The position numbers and the translations under genes are program-made. A stretch of 64,000 bases of DNA from Phytopseudomonas dryadis (GTDB taxonomy: Bacteria > Pseudomonadota > Gammaproteobacteria > Pseudomonadales > Pseudomonadaceae). Shown piece after piece: positions 32,867 to 40,087 of the stretch (within the stretch, counting starts at the first letter, position 1; each line of letters begins with the position of its first letter). The notes under the pieces were generated by a model that was not told where the DNA came from, did not search any database, and saw only the letters and a program-made list of their open reading frames with translations. Location: the NCBI RefSeq assembly GCF_004327355.1, contig NZ_QJUM01000032.1:1-64000 (forward strand), read 5' to 3'.

Positions 32867-32962
32867 CTAAAGCTCCCGTGCCTCTGCCGGCTTGACGCGC
32901 TTACGAAGGCGGGGCTGAGAAACAGTGGAGTCCTGGCGGATCAGTTTGGCTGCAGCATTCAT
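32867..32962 (-). CDS. 31-residue basic peptide, coupled small gene
   Basis: MNAAAKLIRQDSTVSQPRLR and a basic tail to AREL. The start at 32962 is preceded by GGAGG and overlaps the stop of the upstream small gene (ATGA). Its function is unknown. The position directly in a chain of overlapping genes supports expression more than composition does. Confidence 0.5.
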   Translation of the reverse strand: MNAAAKLIRQDSTVSQPRLRKRVKPAEAREL

Positions 32963-33117
32963 TTCACACCTCCAACATTCATGGTTTCGAGGGCGCGGGC
33001 GCGCCGCATATGAGCGTTGTAGCGAACCAGGCGGCTCGCAAGGTTGGAGTGGGAATGCAGGGCACCAACGGCCAGACTGCGGTGAGCGGCTGCACGGAGA
33101 TTGGCGATCAGTTTCAT
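32959..33117 (-). CDS. 52-residue basic protein, coupled small gene
   Basis: MKLIANLRAAAHRSLAVGAL to MNVGGVK, rich in Arg and His. The start at 33117 overlaps the stop of the AlpA-like gene (ATGA) and its own stop overlaps the next start in the same way. No family recognised. Confidence 0.55.
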   Translation of the reverse strand: MKLIANLRAAAHRSLAVGALHSHSNLASRLVRYNAHMRRARALETMNVGGVK

Positions 33118-33383
33118 GCCGCCTCCCCGCGCAGAGCGCTGCGGCTGCGAACCCAGGCCTGCGCCTCAGCCAGCACCCAACCGACCGGTGCACCACGCTG
33201 CTTGCTGTCGCTCAGCGGCACCTGGCGCGGGAAGGTCGGGTCGGCCTTCATGTACTTGTAGATCGTCGCCCGTTTCAGGCCGGTGATTTTCTCCAATTCC
33301 GGCATGCGGATGATCACCGTGCCGGGATCGAGCTGGGCAGCCTCCGCGTGGCTTTGCACAGTTTCCGTGGTACCTTTCTTCAT
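33114..33383 (-). CDS. AlpA-family transcriptional regulator
   Basis: 89 residues from the ATG at 33383 (MKKGTTETVQ; GAGGG upstream). The MerR/AlpA-like helix-turn-helix shows VIIRMPELEKITGLKRATIY, KYMKADPTFPRQVPLS and GAPVGWVLAEAQAWVRSR, the classic AlpA pattern. Members often switch on excision or replication genes of P4-like prophages, so this may control the integrase or the early operon. Confidence 0.85.
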   Translation of the reverse strand: MKKGTTETVQSHAEAAQLDPGTVIIRMPELEKITGLKRATIYKYMKADPTFPRQVPLSDSKQRGAPVGWVLAEAQAWVRSRSALRGEAA

Positions 33384-33432
33384 GACGTTGTTTCCCTCTC
33401 TGGTTTCGACGTTACCGAAGCCCTGGCGACTC

Positions 33433-33600
33433 TCACCTCGCCGGGGCTTCATTCTTTTGAGCTTTCACCATCGCTTGCTTCAGGTGGTAAGCAGCCTCCT
33501 GGCTCATCGAACGACAGCCCTTTTCTGCTTCGATCACCAGCCATTCACGAATGTCATCAGGCAAATTGACCGGAAGAATCCGCTTGCGTTGAGCTTTCAT
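33433..33600 (-). CDS. Arc-like ribbon-helix-helix DNA-binding protein
   Basis: 55 residues, MKAQRKRILPVNLPDDIREW and then EAEKGCRSMSQEAAYHLKQA. The beta strand RKRILPVNLP and two helices match Arc/MetJ-type repressors. It is the first gene of the minus-strand early operon, directly facing the cI-type repressor, where a phage would encode Cro or an early repressor. GGAAG lies just upstream of the ATG. Confidence 0.8.
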   Translation of the reverse strand: MKAQRKRILPVNLPDDIREWLVIEAEKGCRSMSQEAAYHLKQAMVKAQKNEAPAR

Positions 33601-33709
33601 TTTGACTTCCATTGAGTTGAGTTGCTATTTGAGTTTACGTGAGTCTCCCCCGCTGTCAACGTGATTTTTGATGAGTTGTTGCCATTAACACTTTCGGTGT
33701 GTAGTTTTC

Positions 33710-33727
33710 TTTACGACTTAACGTAAA
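33710..33727. promoter_or_regulatory. Likely repressor operator in the early divergent region
   Basis: TTTACG-ACTTAA-CGTAAA, a palindrome with 6-bp arms, lies 14 bp upstream of the repressor start. A further half site TTTACG occurs near 33633. The 140-bp intergenic region is AT-rich and must hold both divergent early promoters. Confidence 0.55.
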
Positions 33728-33740
33728 CCGAGCCTTGCAA

Positions 33741-34322
33741 ATGACTGACTCCTTTGGAGAAAAGCTCTCTCGCCGTCGCAACGAACTGGGCCTTACCCTG
33801 CGCGAATTGGGCGACATAATCGGCATCTCTGGCTCACAAATATCAAGATACGAAGCAGGCCAGGCCAAACCGCGCCGGAAGGTGTTAGTTCGTCTCGCTG
33901 AGGCCTTGGGCATGGACCCAGCCGACTTGGTGGAAAAATATCTGGTAGAACCGTTCTCGCAGGATGCTATAGCTCGTTTCAATCAAGCAGCGTATGAAAA
34001 GCAAGAGCTTCGGGAGCTTGAAGAGTCGGATCTGGAGGATTACGACCCGAGACAAACGAAACTGGTCATAAGGGTTGAGGGTTCGAACGGCCACAGCATG
34101 GGTTATCAAGTCGAACCATGCATGCCGCTTGAGGGGGGCTTCACATCTCCTGACCACCTCCAACAAGTGATCCTTGACAGGCTCGCCCCTGAATTGGAGA
34201 AGTTGCTGCCCGAGCTGAGAAAAATTCAACTGACTGAAATCACTCTGCGCTTTCAGGAGCCCCTGTCCAAGAAAGCAAAGATTAAGCGCATCATGCAAAA
34301 CCGGCGTCTCATGGGACAGTGA
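33741..34322 (+). CDS. Phage repressor, Cro/cI-type helix-turn-helix protein
   Basis: 193 residues from the ATG at 33741. The N-terminal HTH_3 domain is clear: LSRRRNELGLTLRELGDIIG, ISGSQISRYEAGQAKPRRK, VLVRLAEALGMDPADLVEKY. The C-terminal part is helical and acidic and has no S24 peptidase motif, so it would not be inactivated by RecA-stimulated self-cleavage like lambda cI. It is transcribed away from the Arc-like early operon, which makes it the lysogeny maintenance candidate. Confidence 0.85.
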   Translation: MTDSFGEKLSRRRNELGLTLRELGDIIGISGSQISRYEAGQAKPRRKVLVRLAEALGMDPADLVEKYLVEPFSQDAIARFNQAAYEKQELRELEESDLEDYDPRQTKLVIRVEGSNGHSMGYQVEPCMPLEGGFTSPDHLQQVILDRLAPELEKLLPELRKIQLTEITLRFQEPLSKKAKIKRIMQNRRLMGQ

Positions 34323-34506
34323 GCCCTGCCAACCGGAATCAAATGCCGGAATCACCCAACTGCTTTCTTGGGGGAAAGCATTTGAATCATGAGATGTCTT
34401 GACTGACATACCGTACCCGCCTACTGGTTTGGACGGGTGTAGGTTGCCAATAAGCTGAGCAGCGAAAAACCTAACGGCGTAACGCATAACCCCTTATACG
34501 TTACAC

Positions 34507-35517
34507 TCAAGAGGTTTTCCGACGCCGCCCTCCCTTCCTTGCATAATCAGGAGCAACGGGCTTAATCCATTCCCTAAGCCGCTCGCTAGTCTCAGGCAAT
34601 GCTGCCTGATACCCTTCATCAACCAGCAACCTATAGACCTTATCCGCCATCTCAGATATACGAATTGCTTGACTTGAGTCACTCCCCCACAAATCGATAG
34701 CGAGTGCCTGGGCTCTTTCTGAGGCTGCAGACTTAAGGTTATTTATCTCCGAAAGACCTCTCATTCTCCTATTTTTTATGAACTCGTCGCGCTCATGCTT
34801 GCTTTTAAGAGAGTTAGAAAAAATGGTTAGCATTGCGTATTGCAAATGCTGAGAAGCATATGTCAAATGCGATGCAGCATCGACAGCTGCCGCTCTATAT
34901 CGGTGAGCAGCCATGACCGCCTCATCGCGCTTAGATTTAGATAGAGGAGCAGTAGTTTTCTCGAACTGAACACTTAACATGTCACCAATATAGGGACTTC
35001 GAGCGAGCTCTTTTTTATTCCTAGGAAACATAGGGAGGCTTAGAAGTTTAAGAGCAGAAGCTATTTCTTCGATCGCATATACAGCCCAAAGATGCTCAAC
35101 CTCAAACCTCTTTCCCGTGGACAAATTACAGTCTTCAGGCGGGAACATTCTCAAAAGCTCAACATCAGGCATTGCCTTTGCGGCATACTTATAATCAGAT
35201 ATTGAGCGCCCTGGCAAAACCGCGCGAATGTGAGAGACGTACTTTTTTCTTGCCCGAGTTATTTGCAACTTAATTATTTTTCGCACCTCTGAAATCTCAG
35301 ACGTATTAAACTCTTCCAATAACGCCACGGCATCCCTATAAATAATGTCAGCACGCATCTCATAAGAGCAATAAAAATAAGGTGCAAAAGGATCATCGTG
35401 GTTAGGGGGATACCCCTCGGGAACAGGATCAAAACGCCTCAAACCTTGAAGATGATCCTCGAAAACCAAATCTTTCGGATCAATCGATTCAAATAATCCT
35501 CGTGTGCTTGTACCCAA
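34507..35517 (-). CDS. Unknown helical protein, AT-richer cargo gene with TTG start
   Basis: 336 residues, mostly alpha-helical, no recognised enzymatic motif. Notable stretches are ITRARKKYVSHIRAVLPGRS, DLWGSDSSQAIRISEMADKV and the basic end YARKGGRRRKTS; the last 60 residues remind me of C-termini shared by several small proteins of Pseudomonas mobile elements. The start is TTG at 35517 with GGGAG 7 bp upstream. The gene is visibly more AT-rich than its surroundings, pointing to separate acquisition. It lies in the prophage region after the repressor where lysogenic-conversion genes usually sit. Function unknown. Confidence 0.7.
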   Translation of the reverse strand: MGTSTRGLFESIDPKDLVFEDHLQGLRRFDPVPEGYPPNHDDPFAPYFYCSYEMRADIIYRDAVALLEEFNTSEISEVRKIIKLQITRARKKYVSHIRAVLPGRSISDYKYAAKAMPDVELLRMFPPEDCNLSTGKRFEVEHLWAVYAIEEIASALKLLSLPMFPRNKKELARSPYIGDMLSVQFEKTTAPLSKSKRDEAVMAAHRYRAAAVDAASHLTYASQHLQYAMLTIFSNSLKSKHERDEFIKNRRMRGLSEINNLKSAASERAQALAIDLWGSDSSQAIRISEMADKVYRLLVDEGYQAALPETSERLREWIKPVAPDYARKGGRRRKTS

Positions 35518-35753
35518 TGCAGGTCTCCCAGCCCCATCCTGAATAGACCGACCCCCCAGGCGGATGGGGAATCCGCTTTTCGCCCCATCGGGCTAGGGTG
35601 GCCGAAACGCTGAGCCCGGATACTGGCTATCCGAACAGTGATGGCATTCAGTCTATATCCGTTTATGCTTCCGCAACAGATGGGGGACATGGAGTCATTA
35701 CCCCCAAGCGCCTCTGCAATATCCGCAGAAAAGGAATCCCAAGGGAGGGAGTC

Positions 35754-36848
35754 ATGGAGTTTGAGGAACGGTTGGCCAGCCTGGCCGCTAAGATTCGCCA
35801 GCAGAAAGCAGCCATCCAGACCGAAGAAGCAACGAAGACGGCATTCGTCATGCCGTTCATCCAGTCGGTACTTGGGTATGACGTGTTCAACCCCTTGGAG
35901 GTTGTCCCTGAGTTCACCGCGGATGTCGGTACCAAGAAAGGCGAGAAGGTCGACTACGCCATCCTGAAAGATGGAGAGGTGCAGATACTGATCGAAAGCA
36001 AGAAGATCGGCGAGCCTCTGAACATCAATCACGCCAGCCAGCTATTCCGTTACTTTCATGTCACCTCAGCCAGGATCTCGATCCTGACAAATGGCCGGGT
36101 CTACAAGTTCTTCACCGATCTTGATGCGCCCAACAAGATGGACGAGAAGCCGTTCCTCGAGCTGGACCTTCTGGACATTGATGATCATGCGATTCCCGAA
36201 CTGCAGAAGCTCACGAAATCCGCCTTTGATGTTGACTCGATCATCAGCGCTGCTGGCGAGCTGAAGTACGTTGGCCAGATCAAGCGCGCCCTGGCCGCTC
36301 AATTCAGCAACCCGGACGACGACTTCGTCAGGCTTTTTGCCTCCCGCGTCTATGACGGCATCCTGACTCAGAAGGTGCGCGAACAGTTCGCGCAACTGAC
36401 CCGCAAGGCCACCTCTCAGTTTCTCAGCGACCAGGTCAATGATCGCCTCAAGTCGGCAATATCAGGCGGAAGCCAGACGGTAATCGCTGCGCAGCCGGTA
36501 CAAGCAACTGGCGAAGCCTCCCCTACCGCTGTCGAAGAGGTGGAAAAGGACAAGGTCGTCACCACCGCCGAAGAGATCGAGGGCTACAACATCGTCAAAG
36601 CCATCGTGCGCACGGAGGTGGATGCCAAGCGTATCGCGGCCCGCGACACCCAGAGCTACTTCGGTGTTCTTCTCGACGACAACAACCGAAAGCCTATCGC
36701 CAGGCTGCACTTCAATCGCGCCCAGAAGTACATCGGGATCTTCGACGCCGACAAGAACGAAACACGCCAGCCCATCGAGACACTCGACGACATCTTCACC
36801 CATGCCGAAGCGCTCAAGGCGACTGTGCGGTCCTACGAGGATTCCTGA
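35754..36848 (+). CDS. Type I restriction HsdR N-terminal-like nuclease protein
   Basis: 364 residues from the ATG at 35754, with a strong AAGGGAGGGA Shine-Dalgarno sequence; the frame upstream to 35598 is rejected. The N-terminal half carries the HSDR_N fold: PFIQSVLGYDVFNPLEVVPE, then a PD-(D/E)xK core with Asp in KVDYAILKDG and Glu-x-Lys in VQILIESKKIG, and ASQLFRYFHVTSARISILTN. No helicase motor follows, as it would in a true HsdR, and there are no HsdM or HsdS genes nearby. The C-terminal part has a beta-rich domain (SYFGVLLDDNNRKPIARLHF). This stand-alone form is frequent in prophages. A role in phage defence is plausible, but the target is unknown. Confidence 0.82.
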   Translation: MEFEERLASLAAKIRQQKAAIQTEEATKTAFVMPFIQSVLGYDVFNPLEVVPEFTADVGTKKGEKVDYAILKDGEVQILIESKKIGEPLNINHASQLFRYFHVTSARISILTNGRVYKFFTDLDAPNKMDEKPFLELDLLDIDDHAIPELQKLTKSAFDVDSIISAAGELKYVGQIKRALAAQFSNPDDDFVRLFASRVYDGILTQKVREQFAQLTRKATSQFLSDQVNDRLKSAISGGSQTVIAAQPVQATGEASPTAVEEVEKDKVVTTAEEIEGYNIVKAIVRTEVDAKRIAARDTQSYFGVLLDDNNRKPIARLHFNRAQKYIGIFDADKNETRQPIETLDDIFTHAEALKATVRSYEDS

Positions 36849-36908
36849 TCGCCGCATCCCCTGCCAGGTCATCTGGAGGGGTGGGGATTTGTAGGAAGGA
36901 GTTTCAAA

Positions 36909-37217
36909 GTGTCAGCAATCTGGAAGCTAAATCACCGCAGCCTGCTTATCGCCGCGGTTCTCGCTCTGCCTGCATGCTCAGCGTTCGGCCCGTTCAGCGA
37001 GTATGAAAAAGAACTGATCAACAGGCCTATTCCGGCAGATAAAAGCCAGCGTGAGATCGAGTGCGGCATCCTCCAGGCTCACTACAACTGGTCGCTAGCC
37101 ATAATCGATCAGCGAGACAAAAACGGATGGGAGGATAAATCCTCGAAAGACGTGATTGTCTCGGACGCCTGGGCCGACCGTCTACGCGCTAAGCGGCTCG
37201 GATGCAGCGGCTGGTAA
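36909..37217 (+). CDS. Small lipoprotein of unknown function
   Basis: 102 residues, GTG start with GGAAGGAG upstream. The signal peptide SLLIAAVLALPACSAF has a lipobox LPAC. The mature part, with EIECGILQAHYNWSLA and RLRAKRLGCSGW, is not recognised. Surface lipoproteins next to prophage repressors can mediate superinfection exclusion; that is only a possibility here. Confidence 0.7.
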   Translation: MSAIWKLNHRSLLIAAVLALPACSAFGPFSEYEKELINRPIPADKSQREIECGILQAHYNWSLAIIDQRDKNGWEDKSSKDVIVSDAWADRLRAKRLGCSGW

Positions 37218-37344
37218 AGGGAAGGGTAGGATTTGTGGTGTTTGATGGTGATCGGCGCAGGGCTATGGCACTGCTGATCTAGAATGCCCGAGAGGCATGA
37301 TCCATTACAACAAGACGCGATTTAGGAATAAGTGGAGTCAACGG

Positions 37345-38241
37345 ATGGCTGAAAAGCTCAGGAAGTACGCAATCGATTTTTTCACGGGCCAGCTCGGGCC
37401 GGCAAATCACAATGAACCACTGAGTACCTTTCTTCGGCACTTGGAGCGAGTCGGCTGCCAACACATAGAAGGCCTGACCTACGACATTGAGATCAGGAAC
37501 CTCCGGGAAGCAGATCCGGGAGTATTCCAAGGCGTATTTGCGAAGATTCGAAAAGATGAATTGCCGCATGCCGGTCGCGCCGGGCATCCCGATAGAGAGC
37601 TGGGGCTTGCTGACGACGAAGGCCTGGTAGACAAGAACCACTTCGTCTATTTCCAGGAGAATGAACTACTGGTCATGCAGGCAAATCGACATGCAGGGAC
37701 TGCCGTTGCGCTTGGTAAGTATCTGACCGATCTGAATGGACAGCATGCGGTTTCCTTCAATCCCGTCATACAACCGGATGCAACGCGTCGCCTAATGCGC
37801 GATGACCTCACGCCGATAAGCCTTGAAGCAAGCTTTGCTCGTCCAACAAATCCAGATATGTATCCGGACGACGACTGGTCGCCTCAACTTCTGGACACCC
37901 TATCCCAAATCGGGGGAGGTAACGTGAAGCTGAGTATCTCACGAGACAAGAAGCGCGTTGCCGAAGGAGCTGACCGGCTTTCAGACAGGGCTCGACGAGC
38001 TGCCCAAGCATTCATGCAGATGCCGACCGTGAGGAAAATCAAAATCGACATGGAAGACGAAAACGGCATCGTCTACCCTATTGACCTCATAGCTGATCGT
38101 CTCAAGGTCAAGATAGAGATTTTAGTGAACGGGCGCTATCCGAATGAAGCAGCCATGTACAGGGCTCTTCGAGGAGCAAAAGATGACCAGCGCGACAATC
38201 TCCAGCAGATTTTCGGGGTTCCCGGTGCGGCTCTTAATTAG
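37345..38241 (+). CDS. DUF6731-like phage-associated protein
   Basis: 298 residues from the ATG at 37345 (MAEKLRKYAIDFFTGQL; GGAG 8 bp upstream). Patterns such as KIRKDELPHAGRAGHPDREL, LVDKNHFVYFQENELLVMQ, LEASFARPTNPDMYPDDDW and the C-terminal IDLIADRLKVKIEILVNGRY resemble what I recall of DUF6731, a family of unknown function found in mobile elements. No catalytic motif is evident. Its last 58 bp overlap the start of a small membrane-protein gene, implying a two-gene unit. Confidence 0.65.
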   Translation: MAEKLRKYAIDFFTGQLGPANHNEPLSTFLRHLERVGCQHIEGLTYDIEIRNLREADPGVFQGVFAKIRKDELPHAGRAGHPDRELGLADDEGLVDKNHFVYFQENELLVMQANRHAGTAVALGKYLTDLNGQHAVSFNPVIQPDATRRLMRDDLTPISLEASFARPTNPDMYPDDDWSPQLLDTLSQIGGGNVKLSISRDKKRVAEGADRLSDRARRAAQAFMQMPTVRKIKIDMEDENGIVYPIDLIADRLKVKIEILVNGRYPNEAAMYRALRGAKDDQRDNLQQIFGVPGAALN

Positions 38242-38629
38242 AGCTGCACTCTTTTCTACGGTCTGCCTCGCCGTAAGCATGGCGCCAGGAATTCCGGGAC
38301 GAATTACCGATACTATCTCGGTTCTTTCGTCAGTAAGTGCAACGCTGCTCGGTTTTATCATCGCCGCGGCGACGCTTCTGATTTCCTTGATTGACCGACC
38401 ATTCATAAGGAATTTGAATAAGACGGGCCATATGAGTCAGCTGTGGCGACAATTGGTCGGCTCCGGAACAGGCATGCTTCTGGCGCTAATCGCTTGTCTG
38501 GTGGCGATGACTCTCAATGAAAAGCATGCCGTTTACTCGATCGCGGTCAGCTTCAGCTTCCTTGCAGTAGCTGCATTCGACCTGATCGACTGCACCACGA
38601 AACTCATGAAGGTCATGGCCCGCATATAG
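38183..38629 (+). CDS. Small multi-pass membrane protein paired with the DUF6731-like gene
   Basis: 148 residues from the ATG at 38183 with GAGGAG 6 bp upstream, inside the end of the previous gene. About four hydrophobic segments: LLIRAALFSTVCLAVSMA, SVSATLLGFIIAAATLLISL, GTGMLLALIACLVAMTL and YSIAVSFSFLAVAAFDLI. No family recognised. A soluble protein followed by an overlapping membrane protein is a layout seen in abortive-infection systems, hence its interest. Confidence 0.7.
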   Translation: MTSATISSRFSGFPVRLLIRAALFSTVCLAVSMAPGIPGRITDTISVLSSVSATLLGFIIAAATLLISLIDRPFIRNLNKTGHMSQLWRQLVGSGTGMLLALIACLVAMTLNEKHAVYSIAVSFSFLAVAAFDLIDCTTKLMKVMARI

Positions 38630-38858
38630 CGCGGCCAGATGCTCATAAGCAAGAGCCCACCCTCGCGAGGCTTTTCACATCCCCTCCCAATTCCGCGAAC
38701 CCCATCACAGAACCGTCCTGCCCCTCTGCCCCATGGTCAAGGCTCCACACAGGAACCTCACATGATCATCACCATCTTTTCTGATCGACCTACGCTCAAC
38801 CACTGAGCAGGCTTTCACACCAACCCCGAAAGCCCGCGCTCATCGGCTGCTTCAGTCA

Positions 38859-39191
38859 TCAAGCATGCGTGGCCCGCTCGAACACTTCGTCAGCCCATTG
38901 ATTCAGGCTTTTCCCCGCCGACCGGGCTGCGATAGTCGCAGCAGCATGCACTTCTGGGCGGATGCGCAGCATCACTTTCCCGGATGCCGGCTTCTCGGGA
39001 TTGATCCCTTGCTCGGCACAGTCAGCCAGGTAGTCATCGACAGCAGCAGCCAACTCGCTGCGCAGCTCAGCTACCGAGTCGGCATGAAAGCTGATGATGT
39101 CGCGCACACCCAGCACTCGGCCGACGAAGATGTCGTCACGCTCATCAAACTCGACTCGAGCGGTATAGCCCTTATAGGTCATGCTGTTCAT
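38859..39191 (-). CDS. hicB: HicB antitoxin, second module
   Basis: 110 residues. The N-terminal HicB fold (YKGYTARVEFDERDDIFVGR, ADSVAELRSELAAAVDDYL) is followed by an Arc-like ribbon-helix-helix DNA-binding end (SGKVMLRIRPEVHAAATIA, AGKSLNQWADEVFERA). This differs from the first module, whose HicB ends in a helix-turn-helix. It overlaps hicA by 4 bp. Confidence 0.92.
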   Translation of the reverse strand: MNSMTYKGYTARVEFDERDDIFVGRVLGVRDIISFHADSVAELRSELAAAVDDYLADCAEQGINPEKPASGKVMLRIRPEVHAAATIAARSAGKSLNQWADEVFERATHA

Positions 39192-39442
39192 AGCTCTGCT
39201 CCCGCCCGCCGAAGGAACTCACGGGCCTCTTCTACTTGATACTTCTTGGCTTCCTTTCCTGGATGCGGCCGATGGCAACGCCACTGAATATCTCGCAGCA
39301 CAAGCTTGACCCGCGAGCCCTCACGCTCCAGCACTTGACCGCCCAGGTGGATGACCAAGGCCTCGATGTCAGCAAACACCAGCGCGGCGCTGGTTGGCGT
39401 GCGGTAGATCGCCTCCAAGGTTTTTCGATGCCTGTTTTTCAT
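39188..39442 (-). CDS. hicA: HicA-family toxin, second module
   Basis: 84 residues from the ATG at 39442 (MKNRHRKTLEAIYRTPTSAA). The form with DIEALVIHLGGQVLEREGSR, then HRPHPGKEAKKYQVEEAREF belongs to the HicA subfamily lacking the usual GSH motif: Arg replaces His after EGS, and His is found instead in CHRPHP. The toxin gene comes first and overlaps hicB. A palindrome sits just upstream (39451-39471). Confidence 0.82.
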   Translation of the reverse strand: MKNRHRKTLEAIYRTPTSAALVFADIEALVIHLGGQVLEREGSRVKLVLRDIQWRCHRPHPGKEAKKYQVEEAREFLRRAGAEL

Positions 39443-39450
39443 GCTGTTAA

Positions 39451-39471
39451 TGCTATCAGAAAAAGATAGCA
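39451..39471. promoter_or_regulatory. Palindromic operator upstream of the second hicAB
   Basis: TGCTATC (39451-39457) and GATAGCA (39465-39471) are exact inverted repeats separated by an A-rich 7 bp, 9-29 bp upstream of the hicA start. A ribbon-helix-helix HicB binding site is the simplest reading. Confidence 0.6.
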
Positions 39472-39634
39472 GGAGTATCCAGGACCTTGAGGCTTGCACA
39501 ACCAAACAACCCTGCTTCCGATGCTGCGCAGTCGAGTGAGCTATCCCTTTCGACCTTCTCCCTGATAGCCTATTCGGCTCTGTTCAGCAGGGCGAGCGCA
39601 TCAAGCCAATGCGCTCCACTCCCTGGACACACCC

Positions 39635-39871
39635 ATGAGCAGAAGCAAACGCAAGACCCCGATCTGTGGCATCACCACAGCCAAGAGCGAAACTTTCGAT
39701 AAAGCATGCTGGCATCGGGCATTCCGTCGTGCCGAGAACCTGCGCCTGGCTACTGACCCGGAGTCGGAAGCCCATCACATCCGTGAATTCTCAGACCCCT
39801 GGTCGATGCAGAAAGACGGCAAATGTTACTGGGGCGACGAGCACCGGGATGCCAAATGGCTGCGCAAGTAA
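39635..39871 (+). CDS. Small conserved-looking protein of unknown function
   Basis: 78 residues (MSRSKRKTPICGITTAKSET). The pattern KACWHRAFRRAENLRL, SDPWSMQKDGKCYW resembles small hypothetical proteins I associate with phages and integrative elements. Its function is unknown. It is followed by a perfect stem-loop. Confidence 0.65.
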   Translation: MSRSKRKTPICGITTAKSETFDKACWHRAFRRAENLRLATDPESEAHHIREFSDPWSMQKDGKCYWGDEHRDAKWLRK

Positions 39872-39924
39872 GCCTCGCCCCAATTCTGCGAACACGCCCC
39901 AAGAACGCCCGGGCATCCTCACGT

Positions 39925-39948
39925 AAACTGCTATTTCCGTAGCAGTTT
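39925..39948. terminator. Stem-loop terminator near the right end of the element
   Basis: AAACTGCTA (39925-39933) pairs exactly with TAGCAGTTT (39940-39948) around a 6-nt loop, and the T run fits termination of the preceding plus-strand gene. Confidence 0.65.
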
Positions 39949-40059
39949 CCAAGACAGCGATGAGTTTCGACCCTCGATCGCAACTACCGGGATCCCGGCG
40001 GTTTCCCGAGCGCTGGTTCTCAGCTTCCTTAACACTGACCAGCCCCAGCAGCCGGCACC

Positions 40060-40079
40060 GTGTATGCCCACGTGTATGC
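40060..40079 (+). repeat. Right paired GTGTATGC repeats, candidate integrase arm sites
   Basis: GTGTATGC at 40060-40067 and 40072-40079, the same spacing and orientation as the pair next to the integrase gene (22840-22859). They place the right boundary of the element near 40.1 kb. No exact copy of the tRNA-Met 3' end was seen here. Confidence 0.55.
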
Positions 40080-40087
40080 CTAACGAA

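Noticed and set aside
39188..39442. Second HicA as an inactivated toxin because it lacks the GSH motif
   Set aside because: The whole sequence follows a recognised HicA subfamily with HRPHP, so the missing motif is a subfamily trait, not clear decay.
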